A stretch of DNA of 64,000 bases from CAVRUD01 sp963849635. Lineage in GTDB: Bacteria > Chloroflexota > Chloroflexia > Thermomicrobiales > UBA6265. Numbering within the stretch: position 1 is the stretch's first letter; every line of letters begins with the position of its first letter. The position numbers were made by a program, and so were the translations under genes. The notes beneath the pieces were generated by a model. It made no database searches and was not told the origin of the DNA. It saw nothing but the letters and a program-made list of their open reading frames with translations. Shown piece after piece: positions 18,788-31,034 of this stretch. The stretch lies in NCBI GenBank assembly GCA_963849635.1, contig CAWKIA010000010.1, positions 62,001 to 126,000 on the forward strand, given 5' to 3'.

Positions 18788-19057
18788 CTACGCTTCCGCG
18801 GCCACCTCGGCGGGCTCCGCGGCCACTTCGGGAGCGGGCGCTTCAGCCGCTGGACGGACATTGATCGCCGCAGAGCCCTTCGGCCGCTGCCCGATCTGGT
18901 ACTCCACCCGCTGTCCCTTCTCGAGCTTCGGTGCACTGCCAGGGGTGTCGTTGTTGATGCCACTCTTGTGGACGTAGACGAGGTTGCCGCCGCTGTCTGG
19001 TCGGATCCAACCGCTGCCGCGGGACGGAGAAAACGTCGTAACTGTTCCCAATGCCAT
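18788..19057 (-). CDS. Cold-shock-domain protein with acidic Ala-rich tail
   Basis: An 89-residue protein. The first 68 residues form a CSD-like OB fold: MALGTVTTFSPSRGSGWIRP with the Gly-Trp-Ile-Arg-Pro variant of the RNP1 region, then LVYVHKSGI as the RNP2-like element. It would bind single-stranded RNA or DNA. A tail of Ala, Glu and Pro repeats follows. The canonical GFGFI is replaced by SGWI, so nucleic-acid affinity may differ. GGAGACAATCGAG precedes the ATG, and a clear terminator ends it as a single-gene transcript. Confidence 0.85.
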   Translation of the reverse strand: MALGTVTTFSPSRGSGWIRPDSGGNLVYVHKSGINNDTPGSAPKLEKGQRVEYQIGQRPKGSAAINVRPAAEAPAPEVAAEPAEVAAEA

Positions 19058-19189
19058 CTCGATTGTCTCCTATGTCGATCTACTGGCTGAGCGTCTCAAC
19101 ATCGCCGTTGGCCGCCCACGCGGCGGAAACAACATTCTGGCCCAAGCGAAACGCCACACTACCCAAACCGCGCAAGCGTACCACGCCGG

Positions 19190-19645
19190 TCAATTTCCGC
19201 CGCTCCGGCGCCGTTCCTCCGCTGCCCGATCGATATCCACCGGCCCAAAGGCATCCGGCAACAGCGCTGCTATTGTCGTGAATCGTGGCCCGGCCTTCTC
19301 ATCCAGGATCACGATGAGGTCGGCATCCACCGGCTTGAATTCATTCAGCACCTGGCGACAGGCGCCGCACGGAGTCGTACCGGGAGCCAGCGGCGCGGAA
19401 ACCGCTACCGCCCGCACCTGCTTGTGCCCGGCTGCCACGGCGCTGAAGACGGCGTTGCGTTCGGCGCAGACGGTCAGGCCGTAGCTGACGATCTCGACGT
19501 TGCACCCGGAGACAACACTGCCGTCCTCGGTCAGTATCGCGGCGCCAACGGGGAACGCTGAGTATGGGATGTACGCGTTCTGGGCAGCCGCCCGGGCCGC
19601 TGCCAGAAGGGTCGCGGTGAGTTCGCCGCTAAGTGTGGTCGTCAA
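19190..19645 (-). CDS. cdd: Cytidine deaminase
   Basis: Deaminates cytidine and deoxycytidine to uridine forms in pyrimidine salvage. The 151-residue length fits the homotetrameric class. Zinc ligands are Cys60 in VCAERNAV, with proton-shuttling Glu62, and Cys93/Cys96 in PCGACRQ. The substrate motif GCNVEIVSYG precedes them. It may work with the nucleoside hydrolase at 44009. Confidence 0.94.
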   Translation of the reverse strand: MTTTLSGELTATLLAAARAAAQNAYIPYSAFPVGAAILTEDGSVVSGCNVEIVSYGLTVCAERNAVFSAVAAGHKQVRAVAVSAPLAPGTTPCGACRQVLNEFKPVDADLIVILDEKAGPRFTTIAALLPDAFGPVDIDRAAEERRRSGGN

Positions 19646-19759
19646 TTGAACTCTCCCTTTGACTAATGAATTGCCAAGAATTGGCAGGTGTAGACGGCAT
19701 CTGTCACCCGAACCGGCTTTAATGTGACCCAGTATGGAGCGTGAGGGGAGTACCGGGAA

Positions 19760-20443
19760 ATGGCGACGACAGATCAGGCCACACGGGCCGCGGCATTCTT
19801 GATCCAGGCGCTTGAACTGGATCTCGACCCCGAGTCGATCGGACAGGATCTGGCCGTCGTAAGTGCCGACGGCGACGTGACGACGTACGCCACAGAACTC
19901 GAGGCATCATTCGGTTCAGCCGCCTTCCTGATCTATGCCTATCAGTTCGTCGATCCCGCCTTTGGCGGGATGGGCCGGTCGAGATACGCCTCCGCCATCG
20001 ACACGCTTCAGACAGCCGCCGCGCGCAACACCCCTGGCCCACGGCTCCTGGCCAACGGCGAGAGCGACGCCGAAGGTTTTCTTCTTGCCACGACGCCCGC
20101 CACCTATCGGCTGATGACGGGAGAAGTGGAGTCCTTCCCTCAACCTGGAGCGGGGCCGCAGAGCGGCGAACCGGCCGCGGAGATTCGCCGCGATAGCGCG
20201 CAGGCGCTCCTGAACCATCTCAGAGCAGCGAACGCCGCGGCAATCCAGTGGCTGGTCGCGATCCAGGACGGCGACGTTGGTCCGGCAAGCACTGACGGAG
20301 ATTCCGACACAATCGTCTTCAACGAGGACGAGACCGAACTAGCCCTCTTCCTCCTCGACGATCGTTCGATCCAGAGCATGTTGAAGGCGGTCAATGTGCT
20401 CATCACCGCCGCCAGAGAAGCCGCCGGGCGCGAGACAAACTGA
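19760..20443 (+). CDS. Hypothetical helical protein
   Basis: 227 residues, unrecognised. There is no signal peptide or membrane span. Mostly helical predictions include TRAAAFLIQALELDLD at the N-terminus and a C-terminal amphipathic helix (IQSMLKAVNVLITAAREAA). The middle has an acidic loop. ATG 19760 follows GAGGGGAGTACCGGGAA. It is divergent from cdd with about 115 bases between them. Confidence 0.7.
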   Translation: MATTDQATRAAAFLIQALELDLDPESIGQDLAVVSADGDVTTYATELEASFGSAAFLIYAYQFVDPAFGGMGRSRYASAIDTLQTAAARNTPGPRLLANGESDAEGFLLATTPATYRLMTGEVESFPQPGAGPQSGEPAAEIRRDSAQALLNHLRAANAAAIQWLVAIQDGDVGPASTDGDSDTIVFNEDETELALFLLDDRSIQSMLKAVNVLITAAREAAGRETN

Positions 20444-20579
20444 CCAGGTATCTCGACAGCCCCTTGCGGCACATCGTTGACAGTCAAGCGCCCGTTCGCT
20501 ACGTTGCCGGCTCCATGGGGACTAGGCGCGGTCCGTCTCTGTTGCCGAACGTTGAATCCAGCGAAGCAAAGGGGAAATC

Positions 20580-23500
20580 ATGCCAGTCCGAGATCACGGT
20601 AGGTATTCGGATCGCTCTCCCGAGCAGTTGCTGCGGATGCTCATCGATGGTAACGACGGAACTGACGTGACCGTCGATACGCTCCAGTTTCGGGCGGGGA
20701 ACGTACCGCTCTTTCGTCGCGTCGGAGAAACGCTCCGTCAGGCAGTGAGGATAGCCGTCACCGGTGCCATCGAGTCGGAGACAACGTTCACGATCGGCGC
20801 TGGCGACACCATCTTGGATGAGCAGCGGATCGAGCCCGGCCAGTCAAACCGGCCCGTCCTTTTGTTCGTACCGGAGGTTGCCGAGGAAACCCCATTCGAC
20901 CTGCGCATCATCGTGGCCGGTCAAGCGCCAGTGGCCGCGACGTTTTTGGTCCAGCCGCAGCGGAAATGGTCCGTCCACCTCATTCACCACTCTCACTACG
21001 ACATCGGTTACACCGACCCGCAGGCGACCGTCATCAACAGTCACCTTGGATTCATCGACAGTGCCCTCGACCTGATCGCGGCCACCGACGATTGGCCGGA
21101 GGAGTCGCGATTTCGCTGGGTGATCGAGGTTACCGACCCGCTGCGCCACTGGCTGGACGCACGGCCAACCTCCATGCATGACGAACTGTTCCGGCGGGTA
21201 CGAGAGGGCAGGATCGAGATCAACGGACTCCCCTTCAGCATGCACTCTGAGGCGTACTCGATCGACGAGATCGCCCACCAGATGCATGCGATCGGCGATT
21301 GGCGCGAGCAGTACGGCATCGAGATCGTCAGTGCGATGCAGTCCGATGTCCCGGGCGCCACGACAGGGCTGGCCACGCTCATGGCCAACGCCGGGATCAA
21401 ATATCTGGCGGTGGCCCACAACTACGCTGGCCGGTCAGTCCCCCACTTCACCGGCGGTCAAGATATGACGCGGCCGTTCTACTGGCAGGCGCCTGATGGC
21501 AACCGGGTCCTGACCTGGATGACCGACTCCACCCTGGGTATGGCCTACATGGAGGGGAACCACGCCGGTCTCGCCCGCGGCTTCGACGCTGCCCAGGATC
21601 ATCTCACCGAACTTCTGGCCGCGATCTCGCAGCGACCGTTCCCGTACGGTCGGGATGCGTTCAACTGGGCTGGGACGCACAAGGAGTTCGCGTTTACAAA
21701 GCAGCCCTACGCCTTCGACGTCCTGCACATGAGGGTACAGGGCGTCTTTGCCGACAACGCTCCGCCCAACTTGCTTATCGGTGAGATCGCCCGGCAGTGG
21801 AATGACACCTGGGCGTTCCCCCGCCTACGCCTGTCGACAAACCGGGCGTTCTTCGAGGAGATCGAGTCCAAGTACGGCGACCAGTTCGCGACCTACGGTG
21901 GAGACTGGACCGACTGGTGGGCAGACGGAATCGGCTCGGGCGCCCTTCCCCTCGGGCTCAATCGCAAAGCCCAATCCGACGTTCGCACCGCCCAGACCCT
22001 CCATGCACTTGCCAATGCCATCTCGGATTCGTCTAACGGTGCAGCGCAACGACGGAATCATGGAGAAGGTCGACACCATCTACGACAACCTGGCACTGTT
22101 CGATGAGCACACCTGGGGCGCGGCCAACCCTTGGCGCGAGTCAATCTCGATGGCAGACTCCGGCGCATTGCAATGGGCGCGGAAAGCGGCCTTCGCCTAT
22201 GAGGCCGCAGAACGTACCAACGCCCTCCTTGATGCCGGTCTGCACCGCCTTGCCCCGCTGGCAACGACCGCAAGCAGTGCCACCGGGATCGCCGTCATCA
22301 ATCCCAGTTCATGGCCACGAACCGATCTCGTCCGGGTCTTCATCCCGGAGAGCAGGCTGCTCGGCGGCGAGTCATTCGCGATCATCGAGGAATTGAGCGG
22401 CGCGCGGGTTCCGTACGTCCGTGAAGGGCAACTCAACGCGTTCAACCGGCCACGCGGGTGCTGGGTGACGTTCTTGGCTCGCGACGTCCCGGCGATGGGA
22501 TACGCGCGCTACGCCGTCGAGTCCGGCGCTACAGCCGCCGCTCAAGCCGGCGAAATCGGTCAAGCCGCGACGACGGAGGCAACGATCCAAAGCGACGCCT
22601 TCCGGCTGTCAGCAAACTTGAGCGAAGCCCACATCGCGGAGTTGGTCGATAAATCAACTGGTCGGGATCTCATCGATCAAGAAGCGCCGTTCGGCTTCAA
22701 CGAGTACATCTACGACGTCTACGCGACTGCTCCCGGCTTCAACCACCTATCCAGTCGCGTCGCGGCATCTGACCTTGCATTCCTGGGGTCGCGCTCTACT
22801 GGCCACGATGGCGTGGTGATCGGCCGCGAATCGAACGCCGTCTGGGATCGGCTAACCGTCCGGGCAACCGGCGAGAACGTGAGCTGGCTGGAGACGACTG
22901 TTACCCTGCCTCACGGCGTACCTCGTGTCGACATCAGCAACAGAATGCTCAAGACCGCGACGATGGCGAAGGAGAGCGTCTACTTCGCCTTCCCATTTGC
23001 CGCGAATGATCCGAAGTTGACCTACGAGATCACCGGCGATTTGCTTGGCCCGGACTCTCCAAAGGTGCCAGGCTCAGCAGGCCATTTCCGTGCGATTCGT
23101 CACTGGATCGGCGTCCAATCCTCAGGCGGCGGTCAGGTCGTTTGGGCCACGGGCGAAGCGCCGCTGGTGCAGACCGGGACGATTCACCTGCCGTACGTGC
23201 CCTACCCGTCGACGTTGTCTGCCGATCGTAACCACCCCGCCACAATTTACTCCTGGGCACTGAACAACATCTGGGACACGAACTTTCCGTCACAGCAAGG
23301 CGGGGAAATGACCTTCCGCTACGCCATTGGCACCGGGGACGACCTCCCGCTCGCCGATTTGGGGCGGCGCACCGCCGCCGCTGTGACGACCCCTCTGATA
23401 GGGGTGTGCAGTTCCCTGCGCCCAGGCACATCCGATCGCACCTTCGGACCGAGTGGCAGCTTCTGCGCGGTCGATCATCCGAACGTCGCGGTAACCCATC

Positions 23501-23721
23501 TAGCCGCGTCGCGTCGTGGTCATGATCTCGTGGCGTTCGTCGAATCGACGTCGGCGGAGCCAGTGACCACGCGGATCGATTTCGGGCTGCTTTCGATTGC
23601 GCGTGCAACCGTTGGTTCGATCTGGGAGCGTGACGGACAGGAGACGCCGCTCGATGGCAACGGACTGCTCGTGACGATTCCGGCCGGGAACACAATCTCG
23701 GTCTCGCTCGATCTCAGATAG
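20580..23721 (+). pseudogene. GH38-type alpha-mannosidase, frameshifted
   Basis: A large glycoside hydrolase related to family 38, acting on alpha-mannosides or alpha-linked glycans. The zinc-site motif HSHYD (His137, His139, Asp141) and the nucleophile-type Asp in AMQSDVPGATTG are in the first frame. The frame breaks near 22025-22045: the first part ends around ANAISDSS, and the rest continues with TVQRNDGIMEKVDTIYDNLA in the frame that ends at 23721. The second frame carries the beta-sandwich domains, including GFNEYIYDVYATAPGFNHL. Repaired length is about 1045 residues, normal for the family. Only one indel interrupts a long conserved protein. Confidence 0.83.
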
Positions 23722-26195
23722 GCGAGCCGTCAACGCTACCCGTACACCGGATCGACGCTTCCGTCCGGGTCTCCTCCACGGGAATGGTGGACCTATTCGC
23801 AACACCACGAATGTACCGAGAATGGCGGCCACTGTCGCTCCGGTGATGGTCGCTCCGATAAAAGCCAGCCGGACCTCGTAGCGGAACTCGACGGTTGCAA
23901 TCGAAGCTGGAATCTCGACGGCGCGAAAGAGGTGGTTTGCTCGATAGATCGGCGTCTCTTTCCCGTTGACGTACGCCTTCCAGTCCGGGTCGAACATCTC
24001 GCTGAGCACGAGTAACCCGGCGCTCTGCGTGTCGGTCCTGACGGAGATGTAGTCGTCAGAATACGTCGTGATGACCGCGGTGCTCGCCGTTGGGTCTGGC
24101 GGTTCGACCAGCTCCGGCGGTGTTTCTTCGAGCAAAGCCGTGGTGCGCGGGTCGACCGCGCCTGACGCCAGCGCCGCCAGATGCCGCATCCGCCGTCGTC
24201 TGCCGCGCGGAATGAACAACCCAGGATCTTGGTAGTGCCGCGGCGTTCTCGAGCACGCGTACCTGCTCGTCTATGTAGACGGTGCGGTGACGCTCTAGCA
24301 GGTCCAAGAGGTCGGTGCGGCCGGGCGGAACCTCGCTCGGCACGACGATGTACCGGGCATTCAGTAGATTGAGCAACGGAGAGTCGAGTCCGGACTCGAA
24401 GATGTTGGCGTCGTGGTACTCCTGCCCGGTGCCGTTGAGGGCGGTGATGTATTCGACGTAGCGCTGAGGCTGGACGGGGTTGTAGCCCTGGACATCCTGG
24501 AGACCAAACAGCGTCGCCCGGTTATTGACCAGAAGCGCCCGCGTGATCGGCTCGGCGAACTCGTACCGATACGGAATGATGTACCCGTTGGCAAGGGAAG
24601 CGATGGCCGGATCGTAGCCGAAGAACCGGGCAGGCTCGCGCTCAGTCTCCTCCTGCCAGAAAGGCCGCTGCCCCGCTCGAATCGAAATACTCTTCGGCGT
24701 CGATCCGGTGATAGCCTCCGTACGGCGCCTTGGTGGCAAGGGATCTACCTGCGGCCAGCAGGTCAGTCGCAACGACGATCACCAGGGCGGCCAGGATGGA
24801 GTGACGGACCACTGGTGACGATGTCCTCATCGCGAGCCAGAGGATCGCGGCCACACACACTACCGACGCGATCGCCCGTGGCGGCACCCCGGCACCGACA
24901 ATCGCCAGGCCAATGACGATCGCCGCTGGAATGGTCATGACGGACCGCTTCCAGATCGTGAAGCTCACGCGGTTGCAAATTTCGCTCACGAGCGCCCCGG
25001 CAAGCATGGCCGGAGCGATGAATCCCACAAGCATGACCCGCTCAGGCCAGTGGCTGTGCAGCGCCTCAAAACGCGGCAGGACGGCGTACAGCAGATCATG
25101 GAAGGGGGTCGAGCGCGGGGCCGACAGGATCATGCCCACAGTCCCAAGACCTATGAAATACGGAGCTGCATATCGCCCCCGGGCCAGGGCGATCGCCAGA
25201 AAAACAAGCGCGAGTGTCGCGACACCGGGGTAGTAGAAGTGCGAGAGAAATAGCCGGTCCCACACGTCGCCGGGAATCGCACCGCCGACGACGGATGCCC
25301 ATGCTCCTTGCCCGGCGTACTCACCGTCCGCGACATTCGAACGAGCGATGTAGGCAAGCCGCGGCAGCATTCCAGCTGCAGCGAGTCCGAATCCGATGCC
25401 GAACACGGCCGCGCTATGGCCGAAAAGTCGACTGGTTCGCGATATGGGCGACTTGGGACAGTCTGGATCTGGAGAGACGGCAGTGCGGTAGACGATGTAA
25501 GAACCAACCGCCAGGAGCAAGTAGTAACTCCCTTGCCCCAACCATGCCGCCAGCACCTGACTGATCGCCAGGCCAGCGATGGTCCAACCGGTCAACTTGG
25601 TTCGCCAGTCACGCGCCTGGAGCGCAATCTCGGTCCCAAGCAGGGCAGCCGGCACCCAGGCAGCGACCTCCAATGCTGCGGGACAACACACCGACCGGCT
25701 GTAGACCGGCCCCGTCAACTCAAAGGAGACTGCGGCTACGCTCGCCGCGACGATCGGCATCCCCAACACTCGAGCCAGCGCATACGCCCCGCCGGCGGCA
25801 AGCAAGAGGTGGCCGAGGACAAACAGGGGAGCGGCTAACGGAATTGGGAGGATGGTAAAGACCACCATCGCGGGCAAGTAGGACCAGCCCGACTGCGGAT
25901 CCGCGGCAAACGGCGCCCCCGAGAACTGAGCACTGCTCCATCCTGGGAAGTCCCCGGACCGGATCTGTTCCCCAAGGTAGCTGTACCACGGGTAGAACTG
26001 AATGGCTGAATCCTGGCCGACGAGCAATCCTCCCCGTAGCAAGTGGATTCCCGCCAGGCACGTCACCACCGCGATCGCGATGATCCCGCCTCGCTCCGCA
26101 CGAACGCGAGCAAGCGTCCGTGATCGCTGAAATCGGGGCACCAGGTTTAGACGGAACGGCCATCTCCGCCCAGAGTTCGAGCTGGTGATCGTCAT
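23500..26195 (-). pseudogene. YfhO-like membrane glycosyltransferase, frameshifted
   Basis: A polytopic membrane protein of the YfhO/GT-C type. ATG 26195 overlaps the PAP2 gene stop by four bases. The first frame (26195 to about 24650) has about twelve hydrophobic segments and the GT-C-like first loop YPWYSYLGEQIRSGDFPGWS. A second frame (to about 24180) carries the extracytoplasmic domain (PARFFGYDPAIASLANGY). A third frame gives the sequence around EMFDPDWKAYVNG, a signature of YfhO tails, and a final membrane helix near 23800. The natural stop is probably near 23740; the frame as given stays open to 23500 and overlaps the convergent GH38 gene, so a further indel is likely. Members transfer sugars from lipid-phosphate donors, for example in teichoic-acid or lipid modification. 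Confidence 0.72.
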
Positions 26196-27055
26196 CCCCA
26201 ACCTGATTTCCTCCCGAGAGCCATTTGTACCAGGGACGGGCGGACGGCAAGGAGCCATCGGCTCGCCACCCGATCAAGCCCAATCGCGGCCACGACCACG
26301 GCGAGCCCTCCCACGATATCGAGCCAGAAGTGATTTCCCGTCGCCATCACAGCCAAGCTCATAAGCATGACATGCGTGACGCCAATCACTGCCCCGATGC
26401 GCATCCATGGCACGGCGACCGCAATCCAGGCAGCGGCGACGATGCTCCAGCCGATGTGCATACTCGGCATCGCCGCGTACTGATTGGCTCCGGCCAAACC
26501 GCCGCTCTTTGAAACCGTACCGCCTACCACGGCCAGCGTATCAATGAAGTCATAACCGTACGGCGCCATGAACCTCGGCGGAGCGAGGGGATAGAGGGCA
26601 AACCAGGGGAAAGCGACGAGTGTCGCCCAAAGGAAAAGCCGGCGAACGCGCCGGAAGCCCGCCGGCGCGAAGATCACGGCGAGCGCGGCCGCCAGGAATA
26701 CGGCGGGCTTCATATTGCGGTAGTACGCATTGAAAAATTCGATGATCCAATCGTGATCGAGGGCAAACCGCTGGAGCGGGAGTTCCACTCGTTCGACAGG
26801 TAGCCACAACGCGCGCTGGAGGTCGATTACCTGAAGTGCATGGTCAAATGCCACGGCTGACGACCGCTGCCAGATGGACCGTCGCACGACGGAGTAGGCT
26901 TGCAAGATCAGGTAGATCGTCCCAATCTGGACGATCAGATAGAGGGTCATCCGCGAAATGCGCCGAGCGTGGAGCAAGGTGAACGCCTGCGGATCGGCGC
27001 GACGCCCGACCGGCCGGTCCTGGACTGGCTCGGATTGGTTAGACAGGCTCCGCAC
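26192..27055 (-). CDS. PAP2-superfamily (Aur1/Ipt1-like) membrane enzyme
   Basis: 287 residues with six membrane segments. The active-site signatures of the inositolphosphotransferase branch of PAP2 are present: AAMPSMHIGWS, and TGNHFWLDIVGG with the His and Asp of motif 3. It would cleave or transfer phosphodiester-linked head groups on the outer face of the membrane. GTG 27055 follows GGGAG with nine-base spacing. The stop overlaps the YfhO-like start (ATGA), so the two are co-translated, fitting a shared role in head-group or lipid glycan modification. Confidence 0.82.
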   Translation of the reverse strand: MRSLSNQSEPVQDRPVGRRADPQAFTLLHARRISRMTLYLIVQIGTIYLILQAYSVVRRSIWQRSSAVAFDHALQVIDLQRALWLPVERVELPLQRFALDHDWIIEFFNAYYRNMKPAVFLAAALAVIFAPAGFRRVRRLFLWATLVAFPWFALYPLAPPRFMAPYGYDFIDTLAVVGGTVSKSGGLAGANQYAAMPSMHIGWSIVAAAWIAVAVPWMRIGAVIGVTHVMLMSLAVMATGNHFWLDIVGGLAVVVAAIGLDRVASRWLLAVRPSLVQMALGRKSGWG

Positions 27056-27369
27056 CGTTCCAATCTCCCGAGCGAGCAGTATCCGCGCCGGCTATTTCGT
27101 CAAACATCGCCGCTGTCCGCAACTTCCCGGCCAAGAGGATCGCATGTACTCCCCCTACTTGCAGATCCTGGCAAGCCAAATGGACCTGAGCGAGAGCATC
27201 AGCGATCATCTCGACTGTGTCCGCGTGATACAGGCGCCGTCCACCTCGTGCGGTGACGCCTGAGCGTGTAGTCAAACCAGATGCGCGTCGAACTCACCAT
27301 CCAACCAAGGTAGGCTGTTGAACGGATTCCACGGCCAACGTATCTCGCTCGATAGTCCAGGAGAGCAGT
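27056..27369. other. Divergent intergenic region between PAP2 and pgi
   Basis: A 314-base gap. A minus-strand frame (27039-27275, starting TTG) encodes a plausible helical stretch IADALAQVHLACQDLQVGG, but it lacks a ribosome binding site and overlaps the PAP2 start, so I do not call it. The gap should hold promoters for both divergent genes. I see no convincing hexamer pair. Confidence 0.35.
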
Positions 27370-28995
<1,626 letters not shown>

Positions 28996-29017
28996 CCTGG
29001 GCAGGCCCCTTCCAAGT

Positions 29018-29530
29018 TCAGTTGCCGGTCACCGTCGGATCGAGCAGATACCGCTCGCGCCAGGCTTCGGCCTGCTCCTCGGGGACGCGGACGAACGTGC
29101 CCGTGGCATCCGCCAGGATCTGGTCGGAAGCCGCATCGACAAGTGACGCCGCGACCTCGACGGTCCGGCTGCGCAACGCAACGATATTCGCGCTGGCGAT
29201 GGTGGCGGCGCCAACGGCTACTGGTCGTCGGAAACGAACCCGGAGGTCGCCTGTTACCGCCCAGATCTCCTGGGCGTAGAGAGCCCAGGCCATCACCTCA
29301 TCGAGCACGGTCGTTACGACGCCGCCGTGAACGACGCCGGTGTAGCCTTCGTGGCGTTGCTCGGGTGTAAAAGGGGCAAGGACTCCGTCCCGTGAGCGAT
29401 AAAACGTGAGCTTGAGTCCAAAGTGATTGAGGCGGCCGCACCCAAAACAGTAGTGGTCATCCCGGACTTCAATTCGGGCTGACTCGGCAAGGGCGTTTTC
29501 CACTGGAGTGATTTCGCCTTTCCGGATCAT
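29018..29530 (-). CDS. PaaI-family hotdog thioesterase
   Basis: 170 residues from ATG 29530; an upstream TTG at 29548 is an alternative. A hotdog fold is marked by HEGYTGVVHGGVVTTVLDEVM, which contains the HGG motif and catalytic Asp/Glu positions of the PaaI group. An N-terminal CFGCGRLNHFGLKL segment, common in this subgroup, may bind a metal. It should hydrolyse acyl-CoA thioesters; the chain type is unknown. Confidence 0.86.
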   Translation of the reverse strand: MIRKGEITPVENALAESARIEVRDDHYCFGCGRLNHFGLKLTFYRSRDGVLAPFTPEQRHEGYTGVVHGGVVTTVLDEVMAWALYAQEIWAVTGDLRVRFRRPVAVGAATIASANIVALRSRTVEVAASLVDAASDQILADATGTFVRVPEEQAEAWRERYLLDPTVTGN

Positions 29531-29554
29531 GATTTTCCAATGTGGCAAAAGTAA

Positions 29555-29588
29555 ACGACCGCCTCGGCACTAGTGCCGGGGCGGTCGT
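29555..29588 (-). terminator. Strong hairpin terminator
   Basis: Outer arms ACGACCGCC (29555-29563) and GGCGGTCGT (29580-29588) enclose the perfect palindrome CGGCACTAGTGCCG. On the minus strand it is followed by TTTACTTTT. It ends the small gene at 29638-29913 and separates it from the thioesterase gene. Confidence 0.75.
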
Positions 29589-29637
29589 CTCAAGCTGTCA
29601 GACGGGGAGCGGTCCAGCGACGAATCATGGGAAACCC

Positions 29638-29913
29638 CTATTCGTCGGTTGACCTGTCGGACTGGGCCCCGACCGCCTCCAGGGCGACCGAGGTATGCTC
29701 CGGGTGAAGTTGCCAACAGTCGTTCTGGTCCTCGGTGGCGAGACACCGTACCGTGTCCTCATCGCGACGCAATGCCCATCCCAGATGACATCGCATCACG
29801 ACTCGCGGCGGGTCGCCGAGCATCAGACGTGTCCGGATCAGCATCGGACACCCGTAGCGCCCCACTTCCGCCCCGTCCTCGTTCCCGAGGACCAGGTGTT
29901 GGGCGCGGTCCAT
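29638..29913 (-). CDS. Small Cys/His-containing hypothetical protein
   Basis: 91 residues from ATG 29913, which follows GAGGAAGGA at about ten bases; the frame is open further up to 29964. Cys and His residues are spaced as CPMLIRTR, MRCHLGWALRR, RCLATEDQNDCW, consistent with a small metal-binding domain. The family is unknown. A strong hairpin terminator 50 bases downstream on the same strand supports expression. Confidence 0.5.
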   Translation of the reverse strand: MDRAQHLVLGNEDGAEVGRYGCPMLIRTRLMLGDPPRVVMRCHLGWALRRDEDTVRCLATEDQNDCWQLHPEHTSVALEAVGAQSDRSTDE

Positions 29914-30062
29914 TGTGCGGATTCCTTCCTCGCAACTCGGGTCTGGGCCGCCGAACCTCCCCATGATGTCCGGCGTCGATTGGTCCCGAAGGTCACCATG
30001 GACCCGGTCGGAGTATAGCGCAGGCGGGTCAACTTTCCGTTAAGTCGCGCGACCAAATGGAG

Positions 30063-30987
30063 TTAGCGGCCAACGAATTGGCGGAGGACAAACACGGCAT
30101 TGGCGGGGCGTTCCGCAATACGTCGGGTGAAATACGGATACCACTCTGTTCCGTATGGCACGTAGATCCGCATTCCGTACCCCGCGCGGGAGAGTTCGTC
30201 CTGCGCGTCCCTGCGCACTCCATACAGCATCTGGAACTCGAACTGGTCGAGGCGCACACCCTGCCGGCGCACATAGTCCTGAGCTTCGGCGATGAGGTCG
30301 GGGTCATGCGTAGCAATAGCAGGAAAGATTCCGACGTCGAGCAGCCTGCGCATCAGGCGCAGGTAGCTGTCGTCTACCTGCTTGCGATCGCGGAACGCGA
30401 TCTCTCCAGGCTCTGCAGTAAGCCCCTTTGACCAACCGCACCCGAATCTTGGCGGAAATGAGGCGCTCGAGGTCGGCCTCCGACCGCTTGAGGTAGCTCT
30501 GGATGACCGTCCCGACAGTCCCGGGAAAAGCAGCATGCTGTGCTTCGGTGATCGCCACCGTGCGTTCGGTGTAGGAGGAGCCTTCCATGTCGACGCGTAC
30601 GAAACCGCCGACGTCTTTGGCCGCGGCGAGCACCCTGGTGAGCAAGCTGGTGGCGACCTGCTCGCCGAGATCCAGGCCAAGCATCGTTAACTTGATCGAG
30701 ATGTTGGGCTCCAGCCCCTCCGCCGCAAGCCGTTCGAGGATGCTGACATAGGTCTCGGCGGCCGCCTCGGCCTCCTGAACCGTCGAGACGTTCTCGCCGA
30801 GCTGGTCGAGCGTGGTCGACATCCCCTGATTCGCTATGCCCCGCACCGCCGCCACAGCGGATTCGATTTCCTCGCCGGCGACGAACCGCTTGACGAGCCC
30901 CCCGGCATGACGCCGGACAAGCCCTTCCATCCGATCGCTGTCGGCGACGGCGAGCAGAGGCTTGCGGAGCAGTTGCTGCATGGTCAT
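30063..30987 (-). pseudogene. Proline dehydrogenase, frameshifted
   Basis: An FAD-dependent monofunctional proline dehydrogenase that oxidises proline to pyrroline-5-carboxylate. The first frame (30987 to about 30430) covers NISIKLTMLGLDLGEQVA, GGFVRVDMEGSSYTERT, and IRVRLVKGAY. A shift near 30420-30430 (an apparent extra T after GCTTAC) moves the rest, EPGEIAFRDRKQVDDSYLRL and QFEFQMLYGVRRDAQDEL, into the frame ending at 30063. Removing one base gives VKGAYAEPGEIAF, exactly the family pattern. Repaired length is about 307 residues. No P5C dehydrogenase gene is adjacent. Confidence 0.85.
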
Positions 30988-31034
30988 GTCCTTTGCACGC
31001 GAGGCGATCGAATCTGCACGCCCGAACTCTACGC

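Noticed and set aside
27039..27275. 78-codon minus-strand frame before pgi
   Set aside because: TTG start without RBS, and it overlaps the PAP2 start; too weak to call.
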